Shown in pieces: positions 1 through 24,966 of a stretch of DNA of 64,000 bases. Below the pieces are notes generated by a model. It was given only the letters and a program-made list of their open reading frames with translations. It did no database searches and was not told where the DNA came from. The stretch comes from Xiphias gladius (taxonomy: Eukaryota > Chordata > Actinopteri > Istiophoriformes > Xiphiidae). Positions within the stretch are counted from its first letter, which is position 1, and each line of letters opens with the position of its first letter. The stretch spans positions 11,062,501 to 11,126,500 of the forward strand of contig NC_053419.1 in assembly GCF_016859285.1 (NCBI RefSeq). Direction: 5' to 3'. Position numbers and translations under genes: made by a program.

Positions 1-673
1 TCTTGATAGATCTGAATTACGTATCAGAACCAAGGATATGGTAGATTCTTATGTGTTTTGTATTAGTGGTAACATAAAGGTTTTTTGTTTTTAAGCTAAG
101 AGCATCTTATTGTTCTCTGCAGACACATTTCTGTGGACATAGCTGATGTACATCATACTTGGGTTCAGGTGTATTGAGCCAAAAGCCTCAAAACCCTCTT
201 CTGTGAAACCAAGTCCAAGTCAGACTAGAGTTACAAGCCATTAAAAAAGCCATTAAAACAACAAAATGACATGTTTGAAGATTATTGTTTTGGACCCAAG
301 TGGAAAACAAATTGTTCACAGCTTTGAGTTGAGGAAGTGTGCAATTTAAGAAGGAAATGCCCTTTGAAGCAGATTAATGTTTGCAGTCATGCTAAGAGAT
401 ACAGCAGGATTTCACACAGTGTCTACTCCTCCACCAGTTAACATGCTTTTTTCAGTAGTGGTGGCACTATCAGGCCTCACTTTGCTCTGTATTTAAAAGC
501 CTTTAATGCAACAATGAAAAAAATCTTAAGTAGGACTACTCAAAACTTTTATTTGGTTTATTAAATGAATAATGCAGTCAAATATTGACTTTGCCTCAGA
601 CAGATACTATCAAAATGAGATTAGATATAGCAGCTGGCTCTCGTGTGTTATTGTGTTCTGCTCAACCTTTCAG
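1..673 (+). other. adora2a: intron of adora2a (3' part)
   Basis: No coding potential matching the receptor is seen. The stretch ends in a pyrimidine-rich acceptor (ctcaacctttcag, ending at 673) that joins TM4 in frame. It should be the intron after the exon coding TM1-3, which is not in the window. Confidence 0.75.
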
Positions 674-2236
674 GTACAGCAGCCTGGTGACAGGGCAGAG
701 GGCAAAGGGCATCATCGCTTTGTGCTGGGTCCTCTCAGTAGGCATTGGCCTGACTCCGATTCTGGGCTGGAACAGAGGTGGGAAATTTATTTTGGCAAAT
801 GAATATGTATGCTTTCAATGTCCCCAAAGTCTTCTTACCCTAGGCCTCTGTTACATCGTCCATAGGTTTCCATAGAGTCCATTGGTAGAGGTTTACAAGC
901 TGACGTTTGTGTCATTGTCTAGTTGTTTAAAGCAAGAAAATCTGAATTTTGAAAAATGGGACGAGTAAGCAGCAGCCAAGACATAAAGTATGAAGAAAAC
1001 AAAATACATGAACACTTAAGAAAAAACTGGAAAATGCATTGGTATTGTAATTCACTTCAATGCTGAAAAGTAGAGGAAATGCATCTGGCATTTTCACGTC
1101 GGCTTCAATTCAGCTAAGTGGCTCTTACTGCTGAGATGATTTTTGAGAGGACGACTGAGGCCAGCTGTTAGATTTGAGGTCTGAAACACAAAGCATGCAC
1201 ATTAACTTGCCATGATTATAAAATAAGTCACACCTGCATATGTTGTACAGGTTGGAACACCACGGCTGCCGCCAGGGGCAGCAAAACCTGCCCTGAAGGC
1301 ATGACCGAGTGCCTGTTTGAAGGAGTGGTTACACTGGACTACATGGTCTATTTCAATTTCTTCGGCTGTGTGCTGGTACCTCTGGTAGTCATGCTGATCA
1401 TCTATGCCCATATCTTCATGGCCGCACGGCGTCAGCTCCGACTGATGGGGCTCAAAGTTGCACACACACCTGCTCCTGGAGAAATAACCTCATCTTCGAG
1501 CTCATCTCGTCCAACTCTGCAGAAGGAAGTGCATGCTGCCAAATCGCTGGCCATCATTGTTGGTTTGTTTGCTTTATGTTGGCTTCCGGTGCATATCATC
1601 AACTGTTTCAACCACCTGTGTCAGGGCTGCAACCGCCCACATATCTGGGTGCTGAACATCGCCATCATCCTCTCCCATGCCAACTCTGTTGTGAATCCCT
1701 TTATCTATGCCTACCGCATTCGGGAGTTCAGGCACACCTTCCGGAGGATCCTATACCAGCACATCCTAGGACAGAGGGATGTACATGGGTTCGGGATTGG
1801 GAGTAGTGATGGCAGAGGTGTTGGGGGCAGCAGCATCATTCGGACCGCTTCCTCTTTCCGTACCAGTAATGAGGATTCATCATGTGGCACAGTGGTAAAT
1901 AGTTACATCCTGGACGCCACTCCTAACCGAACTCCACCAAAAGCTACTCATGAGGCCTCCTCCCACTGGACCTCAAAGTTAGACTCTGCACCAAGCAGAT
2001 ACACACCCAACAGACACCAAATAAAGGGTAGCACCCTTTCAGCAACACAGCAGCAGCAATGCATCATGGGATTTGCTGTGCCGGATGGAATAGAGTCCGG
2101 CACATATTTGGGGGGAACAACAGATATTTTGGAGCTTAAAGAAAGTGGAAGCTGCATTGGTTTTGTGAATGTTCAGGCTGTCTCCCTCAATCAGACTGAC
2201 TGCGCCTGCTCTACAGAGCTTACAGAGGTCTCATGA
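674..2236 (+). CDS. adora2a: adenosine A2A receptor, 3' two coding exons (5' exon outside window)
   Basis: Class A GPCR for extracellular adenosine, normally Gs-coupled at the plasma membrane. Visible exons are 674-777 and 1251-2236; stop TGA is 2234-2236. The first base (674) completes an Arg codon, the position and phase I remember for the adenosine-receptor intron after TM3. Exon 674-777 gives TM4 ([19 protein letters not shown]). The second exon gives extracellular loop 2 with the conserved Cys-Leu-Phe-Glu, TM5 ([13 protein letters not shown]), TM6 with CWLP and the Asn of IINCF, a CxxC in loop 3 (CQGC), TM7 with LSHAN and NPFIY, then a long Ser/Thr-rich tail. The long tail and TM sequence favour A2A over the short-tailed A2B. 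About 362 residues are visible; roughly 110 N-terminal residues (TM1-3) should lie upstream. The aa/ab teleost paralogue cannot be decided. A second intron (778-1250) inside loop 2 is unusual. Confidence 0.93.
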
Positions 2237-3206
2237 CAAAGATATTTAGGTATTTAAAATATATTTCTATTACCTTAAAACATATAACGGTCTGCAAATA
2301 TGAGAACACAAAGAATGATTAAAGAAGCCTCAGCAAATCAACAGCAGCAGGAAATCTGTTTTTCTCTTTCTGGAGTTATGTGAACTGATTGCCAGGCAAG
2401 GCAATATTTTGGTCTGCTTTATTACTTTGTTCTCATCAACAATCTCTGAGTTGGATCAGATCTACAACTACACAAACAAATGTGCTGATGCTTAAATTTT
2501 TCCAAGAAAAATATCCTTTTTTTTTTTGGTTGCATATCTCTAAAACAATGTGTATCTTATTGTTCAGAAAACAAGACTTTCTCAACTGTACTGCGTTTTT
2601 AAGAGACTTTAAACCTTTAACTTCTTGAACTGCAATTACTTGATAATCTTGCATCATGTCCCCTTTTGTAATGCCCACCTGTATTGTTTTTACCCACTGG
2701 AGAATTGAATGTGTCTTAAAAATGTAGTGGTTCACTTTTTGTAATCAGCTGAAGTTACTGTCTGCAACAAAACTGAATGACTTTCACCTAATGCTGAGCT
2801 GTTAATGAACAGCTCCACCGTGAACCTAGGTATATGTACCACAAAGTCCATACTGCTATAGATGAAGCACATACAGACTGATGTATCTCTTACTAAGAGC
2901 TGTAACTAATGGTCTGAGTGACCTATAAAACAGTCCTCTCTGACAACTTGGGGAAAACTATGACACTTGATGGCAAGTATGAGGAATCCACTACCTTTTG
3001 TGTGTAGATCTGTTAGAAACTAATTTCTCATACTACTGTCCATTGCTGCTTCAACAACTGTGTGACATATGACTCAAAGGCACTGATGAATACAGGCTGG
3101 TTACCAACCAAAACAGAGAGCTTGTTTGAGCTATTCAAATATCTGTCCATCTGTCTGTAATATGGCTACTTTCAGCATCAGACTTGCACACATAGACAGG
3201 ATGACA

Positions 3207-3237
<31 letters not shown>

Positions 3238-3690
3238 AATAAAGTACATACACAAGACTACAGACAACTCTGCAAGACGTGTTTACAGAGTATCCGGGCT
3301 GACGCCAGTCGAGCCTAATGCAATGGAAATCAAATGAAGGTTTATTTGATGATGTCTTTATTATGCCATTATGCTCTCTCTTTTCTCATTAAAAAGTCCT
3401 TCCACTGTGGGAAAGACCTTCATTAAGCAACATTTATGTGCCTTACAGCAATGCGTATGTTTCTAGCTCATGTACTGTATATTTATTCACAAACCATACA
3501 TATCGATTGTTTATTACACTTTGTGGCCATGTACTGGAGTATTTAAACAAATAAGTCATTTCATTTTAATGCTTTGTTTTTGTTTTTTTGGTATTTTGAT
3601 AAGCAGGATAAGGGTTATTAAAATTATGTGGTTATGGTTATTCACATCTGAGTCATTTCTAGACAATAAATATTAAATAATTAAACAAAG
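2237..3690 (+). other. adora2a: 3' UTR of adora2a
   Basis: Non-coding sequence after the receptor stop. AATAAA occurs at 3665-3670 in a T/A-rich setting, with an earlier candidate at about 3237. A (CA)n tract lies at 3207-3235. The UTR end is inferred from the signal only. Confidence 0.5.
3207..3235. repeat. (AC)n microsatellite
   Basis: Uninterrupted AC dinucleotides, about 14 units, within the probable adora2a 3' UTR. Confidence 0.95.
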
Positions 3691-4149
3691 GACTGTTGGA
3701 GATGCATTCCATAGCAGCCGCTGAATCTACCACATAGATAACATTGTTTGTCTTGTAATGACAGACAAGGCTCCAGCACTGTCCATGATGGCATTATGTC
3801 CTGAGGGAATACAATCCAGTGGGCCTCTTTATAGTATGCCCTTCAGTCATACATTACTTTATGGGAGACATTATATGAGCATGCATTTAGCATATGCTTT
3901 CTTTTAGAAAGAGCAACCAAATTAGCAGAGGATCATTGACAAAGTTTTGCATGTTTTGAATAGATATTTATGCACAAGCCTCATAAAACTGCAATTTTGA
4001 CTTTGCCCCCCTTGTAGTTGGTCTTGTACAGATAACAGAAATCCACAAGGGTCAGATAAACAGAGTTTCATTTTTTTTTTTTAAATAAGAGGAGGAGATG
4101 AGACGAGATGAGCTCAAAAATACAAGTCCCGCTATGCACCCGGGGACGC
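3691..4149. other. intergenic spacer adora2a-snrpd3
   Basis: Short AT-rich spacer between the presumed adora2a polyadenylation site and the snrpd3 first exon. No gene is seen. It includes a T-run near 4071-4082. Confidence 0.55.
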
Positions 4150-4297
4150 CACAGGAAGCACTTCATTGAACCATTGTGGCATTGTGGGTAGGCGGAAAAC
4201 GGCTCAAAAAGCGACGCGAAACCGACGATCGCACGTTGCAGAGTCTCCAAAGAATAAAACAACAAAAACAAAAATCCGTTTTGAAGACAGACTCGAG
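4150..4297 (+). other. snrpd3: snrpd3 promoter-proximal region and non-coding exon 1
   Basis: A locally CpG-rich stretch in AT-rich surroundings ends in a good donor (ACTCGAG|GTAAAC, exon end 4297). The first coding exon has an acceptor ending at 5097, leaving a 13-base leader before the ATG, so a 5' UTR exon here is expected. The transcription start is not determined. There is no clear TATA box; GGCGGAAA near 4192 resembles an E2F site but was not tested. Confidence 0.5.
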
Positions 4298-5107
4298 GTA
4301 AACTCCTTAACAGGTTTGATTAAACAGCATTGTAGCTTAGTTTACCCAACAATGGTGTTTTATCTTTGTTGTACGTTAGAGCTCATTCATTTACCTAGCC
4401 AACATGGCTCCGTCTATTTGCCGAAGTCGAAGATTCTACTTCAAGAAAGAGCCAAATGTTAATGTTAGAATGAGTATTTAAATCATAATAGGGTTTGTTT
4501 TTAAGAATTTACCAGTAATTAGATCGAAATCGTGTGTAGAAGTATTTGCTCTCGTTAAGTAACTCTGCAGTATTGTAAATTAGCCTAGCCGGCCAATGTT
4601 GCTAATTTTAGCTAGCGGTTAACTTTCTCTGCTTCTGCAATGAAACTGATCAAATGTTATGAAGCTTGAAGTTAAAAATCCTCACACAGCATCCCACCAA
4701 AGGATGAATCGGCTCACTCTAATGTGTTATAAAGTAGTCGCTACGTTTCTTTCTGGTTAGGAGACACGGTACCAGAGCTAAGGCAGTACAGAGAAGGCTA
4801 ATGCAATTAATGGATTCCCGTAGAAAACGAATTCGGACCCAATTCTTGGTTATTCAGCAATTTAAATAAAACAAAATATAAGTAATGTTTCACAATATGA
4901 CTGAAGTAATCAGAAGGTGTGACAAAAACAAGGGATTATTTTAGCCGAACTACCTAGAAGATCCAATGTTAAAAATAGTTTGAAATAATTGTAGATTAGA
5001 GAGAATAGGTTGGTGACGGTTGGCAGCCTCGTGGTACAGGATTTATTTATTATGGGACAGCACATTGTAACATGTCCTGCAATACATGTTGTTTCAGGAA
5101 GGGTTGA

Positions 5108-7207
<2,100 letters not shown>

Positions 7208-7360
7208 CTGCTACAGCTGTGTTAAGATTTTTGCATTGTATAGTCTTTGGGTTTTTTTAATTTTGTCTACTTTGGGTTGGGTATCTTAGATATTGTTCGC
7301 AATCCTGTGCTTTGCAGTTTATTGCTTTAATTTCGTTTTTGTATGACAATAAACATATTT
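7208..7360 (+). terminator. snrpd3: snrpd3 3' UTR with polyadenylation signal
   Basis: A short T-rich 3' UTR with AATAAA at 7348-7353 (gacAATAAAcat), about 140 bases after the stop. A second AATAAA at 7531-7536 could be an alternative distal site. Confidence 0.7.
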
Positions 7361-8179
7361 CAATTTGATGTGTCCTATGCCCTTCTTGACTCAAGTACTG
7401 TAGATAATCTTGGGTACCACCTCCAGATTTGCTTTTCAAAGGGCTACTCTTTATTTAATCACCTCAGTTGGCACCCTACCTACCCCAGCTGGATTTTGCA
7501 TCATAGATGGAGTTTCTTGAATGCATAGACAATAAATTGAGGTTAAGAAATGAAAATGTTAAACTATTTGGCATGATTGGCAAGATGCGAAAATTACACC
7601 TTGGTGTCATGAATATTACCTCAGATTTGTCTGAAAATTGCTCAAATAACTTTCGCGCCCCAGTGTTCATTCAGGTTTGCAATAGAGAATGTGAACCAAT
7701 GCTAATTTGTCAGTCCATCTGACGCTCAATATGAGAGAAATGTTTAGTCACCGTAAACTGAACAAATAAGCTTCAGTGCATCTTGAAAAAATTCACTACT
7801 GGAAGTAGTAACTTTATTACTGAATCATCCTTGATAGGATATGTATCTACGTTGGCGTCGAGGATAATATTTTTAAAGTTGGATATTATGCTGTTTAACT
7901 TTTTTTTCTCTCAAGAAAATACCAACTAAGCCTTAAAAGAGGTCAAAATAAAATCAAAACTTCCCCCAAGAGTTGCTTTAATCCCAGGGTGCAACTCTCC
8001 AATACACCGCATGGGGGAGCTAGCCAGCCACAAAGTGCCTGTAGCAGAAACCCCCATGAAGAACCCTGAGGTTTTATTTTGAGGTCTTGAGTTAAACGAA
8101 AGTGAGAAGAAAAGACAGCCCACAGCTCCTCGAGTACATGCCCATATTTTGAAACTATTTCATTACCACCCCGCCCGTT
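7361..8179. other. intergenic spacer snrpd3-camkk2
   Basis: About 0.8 kb with no recognisable coding sequence. The right end becomes less AT-rich towards the camkk2 promoter. Confidence 0.55.
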
Positions 8180-8387
8180 TCGTCAACGCTTCCTCCATGT
8201 GAGGCACGGGACCTGTGTGCTCCGCTGGATTGGTCCATCACTACATCGGTTATCAGTCTGTTACAGTCTCTTCGCTCCTTAAGCAGCTAAGCTAGCCGTC
8301 GCAGCACAGACGCTGCTCACACCACCGCAGCTGAAAGGGAGAAGGGACCCCATAACTGTGACTCGTAGGCCCAAGAAACACGTTAAG
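8160..8387 (+). promoter_or_regulatory. camkk2: camkk2 promoter and non-coding first exon
   Basis: A CpG-containing stretch with ccaccccgcccg near 8167 (GC-box-like) and an inverted CCAAT box (ATTGG) at 8229-8233. It ends in a donor CGTTAAG|GTATGG at 8387, a plausible 5' UTR exon joined to the acceptor at 13791 just upstream of the start codon. No TATA box is apparent. The transcription start is not determined. Confidence 0.5.
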
Positions 8388-9364
8388 GTATGGTTTTATG
8401 TCTTCCGCAGTAAGTGTCGAGGTTTTGTTTGTCTTTTGTGGCTTTGTCGTCGGGCGTACTACGGCCGTTTCTCAGCCTGGCCAGCATCACTGACTCCTGC
8501 CCGACAACATCTGTATCTTGACAGATGAGGCAGCTGCTAACGTTAGCTGAGCTTGCTTGGCTTTAGAGCTAAGCTTAGCTTGGTTGGACCTCAGACGACG
8601 CTAACAATCGTTTCCCCCCTGTTAATATGTGATACCCGCTGATAACAAGGACGCCTGGTCGCTTTAATGTTGTGAGTGTAAGTTAGCCATTACTGCACTG
8701 GCAAAGCTAAACCTTGATATGTCAGTTGCACATAACGGTATAACATGGAGAGTCATTTGTATTTCTGAAATTGCAGAGTTAATGTAAGAAAACGACTTTA
8801 ATGCTGGGATTGCGTCAAGGTTTAATATCTGTGCTCAAGTAATGCTGCTGTTGCCTGCAGTGGAAACAATTTTATTTCAATTATAACTACCACGAATCGC
8901 TTTTTTAAGAGTCGTTAACTTGCCTTAACATGTCCACTACCGGCCCGCAGGCATTCCCGTTGTAATTTGTTTTACGGTAACTGTTTTTCCATCCGTTCCA
9001 TTTTGAAAATGTATTCAGACCACAGTTCAATTCATTCAAGTGAAGTTATAACAGGAGCTGAAGAACTGACTTGTAAAATTCCTGATCTAAATGTATGCCC
9101 ACATAAGAGCCCAGTAGTGTGGTTTACTTGATAACAAGCTTGAAATGCACCCACTTCTGTTTTTGCTGGTGATAAAGTGGACTATATATTTTCCCGAATG
9201 GTCTCTGTGGACAAATTTGGCTCCATTTCCCTATTCTGTAAACACCTACTTGAAACGAATTGAGATATACCAAGATATACTAAGTGACACAAAAGAAGCG
9301 TTAAGGTTTAGAGATTAGAGAAAAAAAATCCTTCAGTTTAGTTTTTGATTTGAGTTGTATTAAC

Positions 9365-9550
9365 TAGAGCTGGAAAAATTAGTTGATTGATTGCTCAACA
9401 AAACTAATTTCATAATCGGAAAAATTTTAACATTGTGAAGTGAATATCTTTGAATGCAATTTGAAGAAATGATTTATGGGATATCATGATGGGCATTTTT
9501 AAGTATTACTTGATGATTAATCCAGAAAATAATCTTAAAGTGCAGCCCTA
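9365..9550. mobile_element. degraded hAT-like short inverted-repeat element
   Basis: The ends are imperfect inverted repeats (TAGAGCTGG... at the left, ...GCAGCCCTA at the right), with 'gattaat', 'aaaataat' and 'ttagttgattgatt' strings typical of abundant fish non-autonomous hAT-like elements. Flanks gtattaac and gtatcagt agree at 5 of 8 positions, compatible with an old 8-bp target duplication. Confidence 0.5.
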
Positions 9551-12500
9551 GTATCAGTTTTGTTTCTGTGCTTGGTTCATAGTTGATATGAGGTGAACAG
9601 CTCCAAAGAGTCTTTCTTGACAACAGAGCCAAACTTGGGTGTATTTTGGGTTTAAATATCATGGCTACTACTCAAATAGTTTAGATTCTCAGTTTTATTC
9701 AGCTGTGATGGTGTGACAACACTGCAGTTAAGTTTGTCACAGACGCTCATCCCTCCATTTACAGGAGCTTATCTCTTGCACGGCTCCGCAGATCGCTGAC
9801 AGGGTTGCCCCGTTGATCTTTTAATGAAGCTGGGGATCCTCCTCTGCTCCAGATGGCCCTGTGTTATACTTGTATGTCTGTAGGGCCGTGTCTGTGTTGT
9901 TATTAATGTTTTACATGGCTTGGACCCCCGCAAGCTCTGATAAGTCCTCTCTCCCCCTTCACTCCTGGTCAGATAGTGAAGGTCAGGTCATGTCATTTTT
10001 TTTTTTTTTTTATCATAAGAGGCACAGGACGGCATCTGGAGCTAAGCAGCATCTGTTGATGTTTCACGAGGCTCAAATCCAACTGCTTGTTCTTCAGCGA
10101 ACTGCTGTGTTCACCAGGGATCAGGGAAGTTTGGGGCTTTAGCCAGCTGTTCAGTTATCCATAACATACAGTGTCTTTGTCTAGGAACTTTAGAGACATC
10201 GGAAGCTACACTGTTTCAGCGCACCACCGCTGGAAGTTTTTTTTACTCTTTAGCGCTGGTGTGTGGCTAATCCTAGCAAGGATGTCTAACAAGGGGGGAT
10301 TTGATATTTTGAATGTTTTGCTGAAAGCTTGGGTATTGTATTAGCTTGTGCCCAGCCCCCCCAATCTGGTGTGAGAGGTGGATGACATAACTAACACAGA
10401 TTTTTAACGAAATGATCTGTGAGTTTCTTGTGTCAAAGTTATATCAAAGTAGCTTTCTTGGCTCCAAGGTTACGGATTCTAATGAGTGCTAGGCTAACAA
10501 TAGTTTGTAGTGTCGGAAGCTCACTTCCCAAATAGTGGCTCTTGACACTGAATCATCAACAGAAACCAATTCAGCTGGCTCTCAGCTACCTTTGGTTGAT
10601 TTTTCATGCTGCTGCAAATCCTGCTGGCCACACAAGGATTGCTTACATTACACTGCCAAAGACAAAATGAACCACTGTCTAAACCCTGCTGGGCAGACAA
10701 TGAGACTTGCAGTGATATAGTGTGCCTTGCCATTAGTAATATAATGTAATGACCTCATACCATCACCAGTGTAGAAGCTGCAAAAGAACCTCCTCATGTA
10801 AATGGAAAGAGGGCTTGATGTGTGCCTTACCATTTATCTGAGATCAAAGTAGGTCAAGCATGGTAAGTTGCCTCTCTTCTCTGGATATAAAAAGCCTACC
10901 ATAGCTGGTGCATTGCGAGTTTCATCCAGGGTCATGTCTGTATGTTTTTTCTGTACTCCACTGAGGCTAAGTCCATTTATCTGGGCACATTGTGTTGCTT
11001 TTGTGGCAGTGATACTATGTGTTAAAAGTCAAACTAGGTTTCAAGAGCTTCTCTTTTCAGCTGTATGAAATTAGGATAATTTTACTCAGACATTAAAGAC
11101 CACAAGGGTGTCTGTTTTGAAGAATATTTAGGGAAACTCAGAGGTCATAAATGTCAGATCTGTTAAATAGATCTTGAGGAGGAGAGTATTTAGTCTCTGC
11201 TAGTGATAAGCAACACTCTTAATGCGCAGCATTTGCAATGAATACTGCGTATTGTAGGAAAAGTTGAAAGAACAGATGGCAAATGTTGTTTTATTCAAGA
11301 TTGACTTAACATGATAATGATGAAGGAATACTTTTTGTAATGGCGTAATGGTATTTTTACAGTATGTGTGAAAGGGACTAAAGAGACCAGTCGGTCAAGA
11401 AGACGAGGAAATGGGTTTGTTCCCATAAGACAGTTATGCTCAATATGAGTCTCACTGTAATTGTATTGTGATTTTTTTTTTTTTTTTTTTGTAAGCTTAC
11501 ATCACTATATATAGGCTAACGATGGAGGTAGAGAGACCACCTGGAGTTGGTGTCTCTTCCCACACACAGTCCTCATTCTGAACTTGGCTAAAGCTCCCCT
11601 TTGTTTTCCTGCATCTGTGAAATTTACTCAGGTCCCACACACTAACACTGCCACAGTCCTTACAAAATCATGACGAAAATCAAGGAAATGTCTCTGTCTC
11701 TTTGTTTCTCTCTCTTCCTCCCTTCTTTTCTCCTCTCTCCATTCCTCTCACAGATAATGAGCAGATAATAAGCTGAGTGGACTGTTGAAATTAAGCGAAA
11801 CAGGTTTTGGTTAGATGCTGTACAGACACCAATTAACCATGTGGTACAAGTGACGTCAAAAGCAGACTGAACCGCTGCTTTTATAGACGCATCAGATCTG
11901 TTCATTTAGAGCTGAACTTTGTGATACTAGATGTGTTTGCACGCATTAATTAGCACTCAACAGAATGTGTGGAGAAGTCCAGACTCCACAGATGCTTCAT
12001 ATGGAAAAAGCTGTATCGACTTATGTTTCAGTGCTAGTGAACAGCATAGCTGATTGTTTTTCCCACACCCGCTCATTACACCCACAATTTGGTTCAAGCG
12101 GGCTAGTCAAACACTGTGCTCCAGCTGTGTGCAAAGGTAATTAAATGTTAGATGTACATATAAATTTTGTTATACTTTGTCAAAGGATTTATGCCAACCC
12201 CTAAATTATTCCTGGGTAAAAAGATACTGTTACCCGCTGTTTACTCCCACTTCACAGTTCCTTTAAGTGAGTTCCTGGCCACAGTTCTAAAACAGAGAAA
12301 AAAAATCACTGGGCATTGGAATTGTAGAGAGCGTATACTTGAATGGAGCAAGTTGTTGTTTATCAATATTTGCTCTTCATTATATATTATATTATGTTTC
12401 TTAATGCCTCCCTCAGTAAAGTCCAGTTTTGGTTGCGAAGTTGTTGTTTTATGTGTCGAACTAAAGTATTAATACTAAAGCAGGATGTTGGTATTGATTA

Positions 12501-12835
12501 AATATGACCTGGGGGCCTAGCAAACTATGGCAAAAAACAAAAGCTAATACTCTGTAGGTAACCTCCTGGTTATTGTGCACTATGCAACAGTAATTAGGAT
12601 GAACATGCCACAGAAGAATCTTATGCTGTGTCAGTAGAGCAGGTGTGAAAAAGAAAACTGCAGCTCTTTTAAAACACAGTGTTGAAGCTATTGGTAGATT
12701 GTAGGTCAATAACTGATATTAGTTGATGTTAATGAACACTATAGTCAGCATGTTTAGATTTGTTACCTTGCAACTCTGTCCAGATAATCAACATAATTGT
12801 GTGCTATGTGTTAGTATTTTCTACAGTATGCATTT

Positions 12836-13350
12836 ACCATTACATTTATTCATTTGGCAGAATCTTTTGTCCAAAGCAATGTACAAATGAGTAAATCAAG
12901 AAGCCTTTGAGAATAAGTGCCACAATGCTGAGATCCAAATTACACATGGCACACTTTGACACAACATTGCACGCGCAAGAAATAAAAAATGAGTGCAGAG
13001 CAAATACTATAGTTTTTTGAGAGGGAGAGACAGACAGGGAGGGAGGGAGGGAGGGAGAAAGAGAAAGAGCATGTTATTTGAACACTTGGCAGAAGAATTG
13101 TGAGTTGGTACTCTTGGAAGAGGTAGGTCTTCAAGAGATATTCGAAGACAGAAACAGAGTCTGCTGCACAAATTGAGTTCGGTATGTTGTTCCCCCACCA
13201 AGAGACCACACAGGACAGGAGTTGGGATAGAGATTTCCTGCCTTGCAGTGATAGTACAACAAGTCGCCTTTCATAGGCTGGTTTCAGGTGCAGCGAAATG
13301 AGAACTGGTGACTGGGCGTCAGCTCTCGCCTCCATCAGGGTTTCTATCAC
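12836..13350. repeat. dispersed teleost repeat (family not named)
   Basis: Begins cattacatttattcatttgg and continues with 'ccaaagcaatgtacaaatgag'. The later part around 13120-13290 contains 'ggtcttcaagagatattcgaagaca' and 'cttgcagtgatagtacaacaag'. I remember this consensus as a common interspersed sequence in fish genomes; the family name and exact borders are not known to me. It includes an interrupting GGGA-rich tract. Confidence 0.5.
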
Positions 13351-13856
13351 TGACATCAATGATTCTTGTAACCATTCCCGAATAGGGTCCAGAATATAAT
13401 TGTTGGGAGAGCTCTGAAGAGGAAGTTTGGAGAGATCTACCTCAGCTGGAGACTAAAATGTAGTAAGTGAAGTGCCTTTAACTGGAGGAGATACACTGCA
13501 GTTGGATGGTTCTGTGCATTTGCTATTGAAGGCCACCGCTTGTCAGCGATGAAGGTTACCATCGTAGAGAGAAGTGGCTGGTGTATGAGGCAGTCGGCTG
13601 TAATATTACTGTTAATAGGAAGTGCAGTAATCAGGAAGTACTTTTTCTGTCCGTTGTTCGAATCGCCCTGTCCCAGTACTTTGTACTCCTTAAGTGCTTC
13701 ACCTGTTAATAGAGCAGTAGATGTCTGAAATGCCAGCAGTTGTTCCCTACATGTGTTTTGTTATTCTGCAATTTTTACTCTTGTGTCTTAGGAACCATTC
13801 TCCCTGCGGTTCCCATCTGATGGAGCGGTGGTCGTCAGTCTTTGCGAAAAGGCACC

Positions 13857-24966
<11,110 letters not shown>

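Larger units (their letters stand above)
8388..13791 (+). other. camkk2: camkk2 intron 1 (5.4 kb)
   Basis: Non-coding. It holds a degraded hAT-like short element (9365-9550), a longer dispersed fish-type repeat (12836-13350), T-runs near 9997 and 11472, and a GGGA-rich tract near 13038. No other gene is seen. Confidence 0.65.

Noticed and set aside
585..875. Reading the TM4 exon through 778-875 as the A2A loop
   Set aside because: The frame runs into a stop without the loop-2 cysteine or TM5; a donor at 778 and acceptor at 1250 restore the receptor in frame.
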